DNA from: an uncultured Lachnospiraceae bacterium
Lineage (GTDB): Bacteria > Bacillota > Clostridia > Lachnospirales > Lachnospiraceae
Reading direction: 5' to 3'
DNA: 32,845 bases
NCBI GenBank assembly: GCA_902775555.1
Contig: CACYMQ010000002.1
Location: 106,794-139,638, forward strand
The notes under the pieces were generated by a model. The model saw only the letters and a list, made by a program, of their open reading frames with translations, made no database searches and was not told the origin of the DNA. The position numbers and the translations under genes are program-made. Positions 24,288-31,264 of the stretch are shown in pieces (within the stretch, counting starts at the first letter, position 1; every line of letters begins with the position of its first letter).

Positions 24288-24434
24288 ATGGATAAAAAAA
24301 GAGTATTAATCAGCATCGGGGTCATGGTCATATGCGTAATCATTCTGGCTGTCCTCACAAAGCTCTGGCTGAAATCCCAGGGTATCGATACCACAACCAG
24401 TTATTCCCAAAGTATAATAACAAAAATCAAATAG
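24288..24434 (+). CDS. Small single-pass membrane protein (48 residues)
   Basis: I do not recognise this gene. The ATG at 24288 follows GAAGCGAGGTAAACC, a reasonable ribosome binding site. The frame encodes 48 residues: a short basic start (MDKKR), one hydrophobic segment of about 20 residues (VLISIGVMVICVIILAVL), then KLWLKSQ and a polar Ser/Thr-rich tail. The layout, positive residues before the helix and a polar tail after it, fits a single-pass inner-membrane peptide. An extended -10 lies upstream and a strong terminator begins 27 bp after the stop, so this is a complete small transcription unit between two minus-strand genes. Confidence 0.6.
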   Translation: MDKKRVLISIGVMVICVIILAVLTKLWLKSQGIDTTTSYSQSIITKIK

Positions 24435-24461
24435 ATCCTGTATTATGTACCCCGGGATCAT

Positions 24462-24505
24462 AAAAAAGAGGATGGTCACTTATGTGGTGTGCCACCCTCT
24501 TTTTT
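24462..24505. terminator. Bidirectional intrinsic terminator
   Basis: GAGGATGG (24468-24475) pairs with CCACCCTC (24492-24499) with one mismatch. It is flanked by A6 on the left and T6 on the right, so it can work on both strands. It serves the small membrane gene (plus) and htpG (minus, whose stop is at 24568). Confidence 0.8.
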
Positions 24506-24567
24506 CATGCTTTTTCCATGCTCCCGCCACAGGATACAGCAGGCAAATGTCAAAATTACGCCTTCTT

Positions 24568-26595
24568 TTATTTTGTCAGCTTCGACAGGATCTCATTACT
24601 TCTCTGTACGAAGCGTGTCAGCTCCTCTGCGGAAAGCGGACGATTGGCCAGTACAGCCAGATCATACAGCTGACGGCAGACCGTCTCTGTCATTTCACCG
24701 TCCGGATTCTCAAAGACATACTTCACCAGCTCATTATTCGCATTCAGCACGAGCGTTTCATCTGTTTTTCCCAGATCTCCCATGCCCATACCTGCCATGC
24801 TGTACATCTTCATCATCTCGGCCATACGGCGGGCCTCTTCGGACTGAAGAAGCATACTCGAAACGGAAGCATCCTTCAGGCTGTCAACCTTCACCTTCAG
24901 GTCTTTATTGTCCAGTGCCTTCCGGAAAATATCCGTCAGTTTGTCCGTATATGCCTTTTCATCTTCCTCCGACAGTTTTTCACCCTTCAGAGTATCCGAA
25001 AGCTCTGCATCGATCCTGCGGAACTTCACCTTGTCATCCCGCGCTTCCAGGCTGGTGATGAAGGGGCTGTCGATATTATGTGTCATATACAGCGCATCCA
25101 TGCCCTGTGACTTGAAGAGCTCGATATACTGTGCCTGCAGCTGTTCGTCCGTTACATAGAATACCTGATTCTCATGGGTCTCCTTCGCAGCCTCCAGATA
25201 CTCGGCAAGGGATACATACTTACCTTCCAGGTTCTTGTATATGATATGATCCTTCATCTTCTCGTTAAACTTATCATCCCGGAGGCATCCGAACTTAACG
25301 AAAGGTGACAGATCATCCCAAAGCTTCTCATAATCTTCCCGATGATTCTTGAACATGCCGATCAGCTTGTCCGCCACCTTCTTGGTGATATGATCGGATA
25401 TCTTCTTTACAAAACCGTCATTCTGCAATGCGCTTCGGGATACGTTCAGCGGAAGATCCGGGCAGTCGATCACTCCTTTTAATACAAGAAGGAATTCCGG
25501 GATCACTTCTTTGATATTATCCGCCACGAAGACCTGATTGTTGTAGAGCTTTACCATGCCCTCCAGCTGGTCCACATTCGGATTGATCCGCGGGAAATAG
25601 AGGATCCCCTTAAGATTAAAGGGGTAATCCATATTCAAATGGATCCAGAACAGGGGTTCCTTGAAATCATAGAATACCTTCTGGTAGAAGTCCTTATATT
25701 CCTCATCCTTACAATCACCGGGCGTCTTCATCCAAAGGGGATGGATATCATTGATGGGGACTTCCTTCTCTTCCTCTTCGTCCGTCTCAATGGCCTCGGG
25801 AGCAGCTTCCTCCTCTGCGGTCTTGGACTCTTCTGCGGGAGCATCTCCGATCAGATCATCCTCATCCTTGGCAGCCGCTTTCTTCCTGGCTTCCTTCTTC
25901 TTCGATTCCTTCTCGGCTTTCTTCTGGTCCTTTGCCTCTGCCTTCTCCTTTGCCTTATCTTCATTTACGAAGTAGATCTCTACCGGCATGAAGGAACAAT
26001 ACTTGCCGATGACCTCACGGCATTTGTATTCGTTACAGAACTCCAGGCTGTCCTCCGCCATGTAAAGCGTGATCCTGGTTCCTCTGGATAGACCCGAAAC
26101 CTCGGACATGGTATATTCCGTACCACCGTCACACTCCCAGCGGACGCCCTTAGCACCCTCCTGATAGGACATGGTCTCGATCTCTACCTTATCGGCTACC
26201 ATAAACGCACTGTAGAATCCCAGACCGAAGTGTCCGATGATCTGATCATTTTGATCCTTGTCCTTATACTTCTCCAGGAAATCCGTTGCTCCGGAGAATG
26301 CGATCTGATTGATATACTTATCAACCTCCTCGGCAGTCATACCGATCCCGTTGTCCTCAAAGGTCAGCGTCTTATCCTTCGGCGACGCATAGACCGTCAC
26401 CCGGTAGGTTTCTCCCTCCGGTACCTCGGCTTCCCCGAGAGACACCAGCCGCTTCATCTTGGTCACTGCATCTACGCCGTTGGAGATCAGCTCACGGATG
26501 AAGATATCGTGGTCCGAATACAACCACTTCTTGATAATGGGAAATATATTCTCACTGTTGATCGTTAAGCTTCCTTTGTTCTTCTTAGCTGCCAT
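24568..26595 (-). CDS. htpG: Hsp90-family molecular chaperone HtpG
   Basis: HtpG is an ATP-dependent dimeric chaperone. The 675-residue protein starts with the Bergerat ATPase domain: ELISNGVDAVTK, DNGIGMTAEEV and IGHFGLGFYSAFMV. The middle domain begins after about residue 285 (HPLWMKTPGDCKDEEYKDFY) and contains LNVSRSALQND, the segment with the catalytic arginine. A C-terminal dimerisation domain follows. Between N- and M-domains, about residues 205-285, lies a lysine/glutamate/alanine-rich linker much longer than in E. coli HtpG. The ATG follows ATAGGAGGTAGAAGATAATC, a perfect site with long spacing. A consensus promoter (26673-26701) and perfect CIRCE (26709-26735) lie upstream, so HrcA control is expected, unlike the CIRCE-independent htpG of Bacillus subtilis. 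Confidence 0.97.
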   Translation of the reverse strand: MAAKKNKGSLTINSENIFPIIKKWLYSDHDIFIRELISNGVDAVTKMKRLVSLGEAEVPEGETYRVTVYASPKDKTLTFEDNGIGMTAEEVDKYINQIAFSGATDFLEKYKDKDQNDQIIGHFGLGFYSAFMVADKVEIETMSYQEGAKGVRWECDGGTEYTMSEVSGLSRGTRITLYMAEDSLEFCNEYKCREVIGKYCSFMPVEIYFVNEDKAKEKAEAKDQKKAEKESKKKEARKKAAAKDEDDLIGDAPAEESKTAEEEAAPEAIETDEEEEKEVPINDIHPLWMKTPGDCKDEEYKDFYQKVFYDFKEPLFWIHLNMDYPFNLKGILYFPRINPNVDQLEGMVKLYNNQVFVADNIKEVIPEFLLVLKGVIDCPDLPLNVSRSALQNDGFVKKISDHITKKVADKLIGMFKNHREDYEKLWDDLSPFVKFGCLRDDKFNEKMKDHIIYKNLEGKYVSLAEYLEAAKETHENQVFYVTDEQLQAQYIELFKSQGMDALYMTHNIDSPFITSLEARDDKVKFRRIDAELSDTLKGEKLSEEDEKAYTDKLTDIFRKALDNKDLKVKVDSLKDASVSSMLLQSEEARRMAEMMKMYSMAGMGMGDLGKTDETLVLNANNELVKYVFENPDGEMTETVCRQLYDLAVLANRPLSAEELTRFVQRSNEILSKLTK

Positions 26596-26672
26596 GATTA
26601 TCTTCTACCTCCTATCAAATCGGTGAAAATGTGGTTCTTCGAATGAAGCAGACCCTTTCTTTCACCAGATAT

Positions 26673-26701
26673 ATATTAGAACTCCCGACTGAAAATGTCA
26701 A
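26673..26701 (-). promoter_or_regulatory. Predicted sigma-A promoter of htpG
   Basis: On the minus strand a perfect TTGACA (26696-26701) and TAATAT (26673-26678) are spaced by 17 bp. The expected transcript starts about 70 bases before the ATG. Confidence 0.85.
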
Positions 26702-26708
26702 GAAAAAA

Positions 26709-26735
26709 TTAGCACTCACTAAATCCGAGTGCTAA
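26709..26735. promoter_or_regulatory. CIRCE element (HrcA operator)
   Basis: TTAGCACTC (26709-26717), a 9-bp spacer, and GAGTGCTAA (26727-26735) match the CIRCE consensus exactly. HrcA bound here represses heat-shock genes until protein misfolding inactivates it. The element ends 7 bp upstream of the htpG -35 rather than in the leader, its more common place. Confidence 0.95.
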
Positions 26736-26815
26736 TCATTCCGGCCTGAGATGTAAAAATATCGATGGATCAAGAGATTACGCCGGATTTGAATCCCGGC
26801 AGGATACAAATAAAA

Positions 26816-26843
26816 GATGCCGGACTTTGGGGAATCCGGCATC
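26816..26843 (-). terminator. Terminator-like hairpin upstream of CIRCE
   Basis: GATGCCGGA (26816-26824) pairs perfectly with TCCGGCATC (26835-26843). On the minus strand the stem is followed by TTTTATTTG. It may end the short transcript from the promoter at 26885-26913 or transcripts from the transglutaminase-like gene. Confidence 0.65.
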
Positions 26844-26884
26844 TCATTTGGTAAAGGATGGTTTTTCTTAATAAATCTGTAACA

Positions 26885-26913
26885 AATATAACATATCTTT
26901 TCGTGAAAATCAA
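26885..26913 (-). promoter_or_regulatory. Predicted sigma-A promoter with no gene directly after it
   Basis: On the minus strand TTGATT (26908-26913) and TATATT (26885-26890) are 17 bp apart. Transcription would start near 26878 and meet the hairpin at 26816-26843 within about 40 bases. No convincing coding frame lies between. Either a small RNA or a second, attenuated promoter for htpG is possible. Apart from the elements listed here, the 26596-27057 gap holds nothing I can identify. Confidence 0.6.
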
Positions 26914-26994
26914 CAATTTTTTTCAATAAAATTGCACAAAGATTTGTCTGACAATTCCCTGCAATCCTATATCTAAGTGGCATTTTTCACAAAC

Positions 26995-27047
26995 TGGAAC
27001 GATTGGGGACGGTTCTGGGCGTCCCAGAACCGTCCCCAATCGTTCCA
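26995..27047. repeat. 53-bp near-perfect palindrome
   Basis: Two 25-bp arms (26995-27019 and 27023-27047) are exact inverse complements around a 3-base centre (cgt). The arms contain GATTGGGGACGGTTCTGGG. It lies 11 bp after the transglutaminase-like stop codon. The perfect long arms and a GGGGACGG-type core resemble orphan hairpins mobilised by IS200/IS605-like or REP-associated tyrosine transposases. No transposase gene is nearby. There is no T-tract, but it may still act as a transcript end. Confidence 0.85.
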
Positions 27048-27057
27048 AATTATTCCA

Positions 27058-28215
27058 TCACGGGTTGATATACAGGGTCAGCACGGAGTATGTAAAGTTT
27101 CCGACCGTCGAGTAGGATACGGACGTCAGCCCGGGAACCGTGGACAGTCCCTGGAGCGTCGTATTCGTAATCTCGAATTTTGAGAAAGCGCATTCCATGG
27201 TGCCGTAGGGGTGTGACATCACAGTATGGGTCACATAATCACTCAGGGAATTGGAATCCTCGAAATAACATTTGTTTCTCACATAATAATTCCAGGACAT
27301 GTCCGGACACTGCTCATATTTCTCCTTATTCCAGGTGTGATCCCGCTCCATCAGTTCATCACTCATATTGAAATAGGCATGGGATACGATCTCCTTCTCT
27401 CCTACCGGATCATCCCAGGTGGAATCCAGGTGATACCAGGTCCCGTTCAGCTTCACCAGATTCCAGGCATGATTCTCCTTCTTGTTCTGGTCTGCCGCAT
27501 CGGTCTGCTGACCGGAGGAACGACTGCCGGAATTTGCGGTCCCCACCACATACCGGTTCTCCACTCCGGCACAGGAAAGAAGAAGTGCCATTGCCTCTGC
27601 ATAACCGTTGCAGACAGCCTGACCCTCTACCAATGCACCGTAAGCCCGGAATTCATTATCGTTCGTTTCGCTCCCATAACTGTAACGACAATTCTCTACC
27701 AGATAGTCATGGAGGATCAGCTCCTTCTGGAACTCCGTCATGGGCCGGTCTCCGATCTCCACATCGATCACTCTCCTGACAACCTTATAAAGCGCAGCCG
27801 CCTCCTTTCGGTCTGCCGGGATCGCGGTTCCGTTCTTGTACGCGTCATAGACGTAGCTGTTGTCCGACCGGATGATCTTGAAGTCGATCCGACGCACTCC
27901 GAAGATCTTGGGATGAAGCTGGAAGGAATCCACACTTCCGTTCAGGTTGCTCATGATATAGTTGATATTCAGCAACTCCTTCTCAGGGATCTCCTTGACA
28001 AAAAGAATGACCTCTCCTTCCTTTCCTTCTTCCATCTCCTGAGTCAGTGCGGCAGCCACCTCATTGATATTTTCAAGAGCGTCGCCACGGTGCTTCAGGT
28101 TATCCAAAGGATTGACCCCTGTCCAGTATTCCACAAGTTTCAGGGCGATCAGAATAAAGATCAGGCCCGCCACGATTTCGATTAAGATTTTCGTCCATTT
28201 CTTCATGACTCTCAT
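27058..28215 (-). CDS. Membrane-anchored transglutaminase-like protein
   Basis: The 385-residue protein has an uncleaved-looking N-terminal membrane anchor (about 8-27, ILIEIVAGLIFILIALKLV). A transglutaminase/protease-like core follows, with the expected triad C202 in EGQAVCNGYAEAMALLL, H249 in NHAWNLVKLNGTWYHLD and D264 in LDSTWDDP. The N-terminal third (30-140) and the last 60 residues are unrecognised. Bacterial members of this superfamily act as peptidases or crosslinking enzymes at the cell surface; the substrate is unknown. Two starts are possible: ATG 28215 preceded by GGAGTAGA, and ATG 28206. The first has the better site. The gene stands alone, with a 53-bp palindrome just after the stop and argH divergent upstream. 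Confidence 0.85.
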   Translation of the reverse strand: MRVMKKWTKILIEIVAGLIFILIALKLVEYWTGVNPLDNLKHRGDALENINEVAAALTQEMEEGKEGEVILFVKEIPEKELLNINYIMSNLNGSVDSFQLHPKIFGVRRIDFKIIRSDNSYVYDAYKNGTAIPADRKEAAALYKVVRRVIDVEIGDRPMTEFQKELILHDYLVENCRYSYGSETNDNEFRAYGALVEGQAVCNGYAEAMALLLSCAGVENRYVVGTANSGSRSSGQQTDAADQNKKENHAWNLVKLNGTWYHLDSTWDDPVGEKEIVSHAYFNMSDELMERDHTWNKEKYEQCPDMSWNYYVRNKCYFEDSNSLSDYVTHTVMSHPYGTMECAFSKFEITNTTLQGLSTVPGLTSVSYSTVGNFTYSVLTLYINP

Positions 28216-28245
28216 TCTACTCCATTTTGCAGATTATTTCCACCC

Positions 28246-28274
28246 TTGCCCAAGAGACTCTTTTGATTTATAAT
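28246..28274 (+). promoter_or_regulatory. Predicted sigma-A promoter of argH
   Basis: TTGCCC (28246-28251) and TATAAT (28269-28274) are 17 bp apart. Transcription should start near 28281, about 75 bases before the argH ATG. Confidence 0.7.
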
Positions 28275-28284
28275 CATTCCGTGA

Positions 28285-28303
28285 GACCGGGGCATGCCCG
28301 GTC
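28285..28303 (+). promoter_or_regulatory. Hairpin at the predicted 5' end of the argH transcript
   Basis: GACCGGG and CCCGGTC form a perfect 7-bp stem around a 5-base loop only about 4 bases from the expected start point. No T-tract follows, so a 5'-stabilising stem is more likely than an attenuator. A second short stem, GCGGAT/ATCCGC, precedes the ribosome binding site. Confidence 0.45.
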
Positions 28304-28356
28304 CTTACAAATAAGATGATCATGCGGATATCGGATCCGCGAAAGAGAGGTACTCT

Positions 28357-29751
28357 ATGGCTCAGCTTTGGGGCGGTCGTTTCACCAAAGAAACCGACAA
28401 GCTTGTATATGATTTTAATGCATCCATTTCCTTCGATCAGCGCCTGCTCCCCCAGGACATCCGCGGAAGCAAAGCGCATGCCACCATGCTGGCGGCAGTA
28501 GGTGTGATCACCAATGAGGAAAGAGATTCCATACTGCAGGGACTGGATGATATCCTAGCCGATGTCACGGATGGCAGGCTGGTCGTTACGACGGAATATG
28601 AGGATGTTCACAGTTTTGTAGAGGCAAATCTGATCGACCGGATCGGAGATGCCGGTAAGAAGCTGCATACCGGACGCAGCAGGAACGATCAGGTGGCTTT
28701 GGACATGCGTCTGTATATCCGCGGCGAGGTCTCCGATCTGGAGGAACGGGTCCTCCTTCTGATGAAAACCCTGCAGGATCTCATGAAGGAGAATCTGCAC
28801 ACCTATATGCCCGGTTTTACCCATTTACAGAAAGCACAGCCCGTCAGTTTCTCCCATCACATCGGCGCCTATATGGAAATGTTCAAACGGGACTTCAGCC
28901 GTCTTAAGGATATCTACCGTCGATTAAACTACTGCCCTCTGGGTGCAGGCGCACTGGCAGGAACCACCTATCCTCTGGACCGGGAAATGACTGCGGAGCT
29001 GCTGGGATTCGACGGTCCCACCCTGAACTCCATGGATTCGGTCTCCGACCGGGATTACTGCATCGAGCTTCTATCCGCCTGTGCTACCATGATGATGCAT
29101 CTCTCCCGTTTCTCTGAGGAGATCATTCTCTGGAACTCCAACGAATACGGCTTCATAGAGCTGGACGACGCCTACAGCACCGGAAGCTCCATCATGCCGC
29201 AGAAGAAGAATCCGGATATCGCCGAACTGGTCAGAGGAAAAACCGGCCGTGTCTATGGTGCCCTCACTTCTCTTCTCACGACCATGAAGGGAATCCCCCT
29301 TGCATATAATAAGGATATGCAGGAGGATAAGGAGCTTACCTTCGATGCAGTCGATACGACGAAAAACTGTCTTACCCTGTTCAATGGTATGATCTCCACC
29401 ATGCAGCTGCATGCAGACACCATGGCAGTGAGTGCCATGAAGGGCTTTACAAATGCCACGGATGCGGCTGACTATCTGGTTAAGAAGGGAGTTCCCTTCC
29501 GGGATGCGCATGGTATCATCGGCCGTCTTGTGCTTTACTGCCTGGACAAAAATGCTGCGATCGATGATCTCTCACTGGATGAACTGAAAGGGATCGACCC
29601 GCATTTCGAAGACGATATCTATGATGCCATCTCACTGAAAACCTGTGTAGAGGCAAGAAATACCATAGGAGCACCCGGTCCGGTCCCGATGCAGAAGGTG
29701 ATCGACCGGAATGAAAGCTTCCTGAAGGAACTGTCCGTTGATCCCGCGTAG
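28357..29751 (+). CDS. argH: Argininosuccinate lyase
   Basis: ArgH cleaves argininosuccinate into arginine and fumarate, the last step of arginine synthesis. It is a cytoplasmic homotetramer of the fumarase/aspartase superfamily. The 464 residues match the family. It opens [17 protein letters not shown] and carries [11 protein letters not shown], the substrate-binding [17 protein letters not shown], the general-acid/base region [26 protein letters not shown], and the superfamily signature [16 protein letters not shown]. The ATG follows GAAAGAGAGGTACTCT. No other arginine genes are in the window, so it is probably transcribed alone or with the small gene at 29888 from the promoter at 28246-28274. 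Confidence 0.98.
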   Translation: MAQLWGGRFTKETDKLVYDFNASISFDQRLLPQDIRGSKAHATMLAAVGVITNEERDSILQGLDDILADVTDGRLVVTTEYEDVHSFVEANLIDRIGDAGKKLHTGRSRNDQVALDMRLYIRGEVSDLEERVLLLMKTLQDLMKENLHTYMPGFTHLQKAQPVSFSHHIGAYMEMFKRDFSRLKDIYRRLNYCPLGAGALAGTTYPLDREMTAELLGFDGPTLNSMDSVSDRDYCIELLSACATMMMHLSRFSEEIILWNSNEYGFIELDDAYSTGSSIMPQKKNPDIAELVRGKTGRVYGALTSLLTTMKGIPLAYNKDMQEDKELTFDAVDTTKNCLTLFNGMISTMQLHADTMAVSAMKGFTNATDAADYLVKKGVPFRDAHGIIGRLVLYCLDKNAAIDDLSLDELKGIDPHFEDDIYDAISLKTCVEARNTIGAPGPVPMQKVIDRNESFLKELSVDPA

Positions 29752-29794
29752 GCAGGGGTGTTTTCATCCGGACTTAGTTCCGGTCCGACGATAA

Positions 29795-29825
29795 GATCCT
29801 TCGGGCGAAAGCCCTCAGGATGACA
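29795..29825. repeat. Single hairpin repeat after argH
   Basis: This 31-bp unit belongs to the same family as 1351-1468. On the minus strand ATCCT and AGGAT enclose GA opposite GA, and the inner stem here is GGGC pairing with GCCC around a TTTC loop. It is the most stable copy in the window. Confidence 0.8.
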
Positions 29826-29887
29826 CGGACATGCTGATCCCCAAATGGGAAGTTTTGTAAGTAAGAAGAAACGGAGGAATGTAAGTT

Positions 29888-30064
29888 ATGAATAATACGA
29901 CAAAAGCAAAGTATGATCTGGCAGCCCGTATGCTGAAGGGCAATATCCCCGTAGAGGAGGTTGTACTGATGTCCGGCCTCAGCGAGGAGGAAGTGAATAA
30001 GCTGAAGTTCGAAATGCGGGATGAGATCCAGGATCACCGCGCCATGATGGGACTGGATAACTAA
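29888..30064 (+). CDS. Small 58-residue protein resembling the tail of Rpn/PD-(D/E)XK transposase-family proteins
   Basis: The ATG at 29888 follows ACGGAGGAATGTAAGTT, a good ribosome binding site. The frame encodes 58 soluble, helix-rich residues containing ARMLKGNIPVEEVVLMSG and LSEEEVNKLKFEM. This wording, a short helix with ARxML, then VEEV..xSGLSxEEVxKLK, resembles the C-terminal segment common in Rpn (PF12784-type) nuclease-transposase family proteins, here without any nuclease domain. It could be a remnant or a free-standing helical module; function unknown. A very strong terminator follows 38 bp after the stop. The hairpin repeat at 29795-29825 separates it from argH. Confidence 0.65.
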   Translation: MNNTTKAKYDLAARMLKGNIPVEEVVLMSGLSEEEVNKLKFEMRDEIQDHRAMMGLDN

Positions 30065-30101
30065 AAGTACTATTTGCACAGGAACAACAGAAACAAGAAG
30101 A

Positions 30102-30139
30102 AAGAAGGCCGCCTTGCGTACCCGCAAGGCGGCCTTCTT
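30102..30139. terminator. Strong bidirectional terminator
   Basis: A 17-bp perfect stem (30102-30118 with 30123-30139) has a 4-base loop. The ends are AAGAA and TTCTT, so it serves both the small plus-strand gene and the convergent FHA gene, whose stop is 13 bp away. Confidence 0.85.
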
Positions 30140-30151
30140 ATTGTCGTCGGT

Positions 30152-31075
30152 CTATCGTACCCAGTATTTGAATTCTTCATCTCCAAGGCGGATATAATCG
30201 TTGTTGGCCAGCATGATCTCGAATTCAGGCTGGATCAGCTTTCCGTTGATGAAGGTGTGGTTCGTAGAATTATGATCCCTGACATAACACTCTCCGTTAC
30301 TGATACGGAAGGTTGCATGCTTTCTGCTGACACGGCGGTTATCCGTGATCTGATAATCCGCATCCGGGGACTTCCCGATCAGGAACTCTGCCTTGATGAT
30401 GGGGATCAGCTCATTGGTCTTGATCCGTACCAGATACGGGATCGGATTATTGTAGTCGGAAGATGTGGGACTGAGAACGGTGGTATCCGACTCCGAAGAA
30501 TCCTTATCCATGGAATCCTCCAGGATCGTCTCCTCTTCCAGTGAAAGCACATAATGATAGAAGTCGCTGAGGTCGAACATCAGCTTACTGTCAAGGTACT
30601 TCAGAAGCTTTTCAACGCACTCTACACAGGCCATATTCGCAAAACGAACCTTGCTGATAAAGGTCTGGATGAACTCCGTCACATTACAGTCAGCGAACTT
30701 CTTTGTAACCGGCATGAAGATCAGCTGGATATCCAGAGATGCAAGCTCTATGTACATATAATGCACATTTAACAGAAGTTTGTTGAATGACATCTGATTC
30801 TCTTCAAAATAGATCAGCTGATTCAGAATATTCGAAAGAATGGAAAGAAACTCTCCCTTATAAAGCTGCTTCCGAAGAAACTGCTCCAACGGGAGGGTTG
30901 CCGGGATCTTGAACTGAAGGGCTCTTTGCTCGTCAACCGCCACAACGGAACAGGTCGTACGATTCCCTACGAACTCATAATTAAAGATTGTAAGCTCTCT
31001 CTGATCTACCGGAACATCCTCTTCCAAACGGAAATTCAGTGTAAATTCATCATAACTTGCATTTGTATCTGACAT
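30152..31075 (-). CDS. DUF6382-like and FHA-domain protein
   Basis: The 307-residue cytoplasmic protein ends in a forkhead-associated domain (about 213-307) that binds phosphothreonine peptides. FHA signatures are IGKSPDADYQI, the core RRVSRKHATFRI with S250 and H253, and RDHNSTNHTFINGKLI. The usual GR at the first loop is GK. The N-terminal 180 residues (FNYEFVGNRTTCSVVAVDEQ, LLLNVHYMYIELASLDIQL) fit the DUF6382 family seen before FHA domains in Lachnospiraceae. A Ser/Asp-rich linker joins the two. No signal peptide is present. The ATG follows TTGGGAGGTAAGGCAGC and a consensus promoter lies at 31105-31133. A partner kinase is expected; the membrane kinase at 19493-21481 is one candidate, but nothing in the sequence links them directly. 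Confidence 0.85.
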   Translation of the reverse strand: MSDTNASYDEFTLNFRLEEDVPVDQRELTIFNYEFVGNRTTCSVVAVDEQRALQFKIPATLPLEQFLRKQLYKGEFLSILSNILNQLIYFEENQMSFNKLLLNVHYMYIELASLDIQLIFMPVTKKFADCNVTEFIQTFISKVRFANMACVECVEKLLKYLDSKLMFDLSDFYHYVLSLEEETILEDSMDKDSSESDTTVLSPTSSDYNNPIPYLVRIKTNELIPIIKAEFLIGKSPDADYQITDNRRVSRKHATFRISNGECYVRDHNSTNHTFINGKLIQPEFEIMLANNDYIRLGDEEFKYWVR

Positions 31076-31104
31076 GCTGCCTTACCTCCCAAACATTACA
31101 CCTA

Positions 31105-31133
31105 ATCATACCATTTTTCAGATGCTTCTTCAA
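31105..31133 (-). promoter_or_regulatory. Predicted sigma-A promoter of the FHA gene
   Basis: On the minus strand TTGAAG (31128-31133) and TATGAT (31105-31110) are 17 bp apart, about 30 bp before the ATG. Confidence 0.65.
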
Positions 31134-31192
31134 TCTTTTTCAGATAGAACTTTGATGACCGATCTATAGAAAATGTATGTATACTTTTTACA

Positions 31193-31241
31193 AACCGGGG
31201 GCGCCGGTCCGACCTGTATCGGTCAGTCCCGGCGCCCGGTT
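31193..31241 (-). terminator. Long GC-rich hairpin after pncB
   Basis: AACCGGG..GCGCCGG (31193-31207) pairs with CCGGCGCCCGGTT (31229-31241), with two unpaired bases, and an inner stem GACC/GGTC extends it. Only a short T-run follows on the minus strand. It begins 24 bp after the pncB stop. Confidence 0.65.
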
Positions 31242-31264
31242 CCTGTAAGGAAGATCAAAGATGA

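Noticed and set aside
26760-26800. A tRNA-like 3' end (GATTCAAATCC followed by TTGATCCA on the minus strand)
   Set aside because: The T-stem does not pair properly with a 7-base loop and no anticodon or D arm can be formed upstream.
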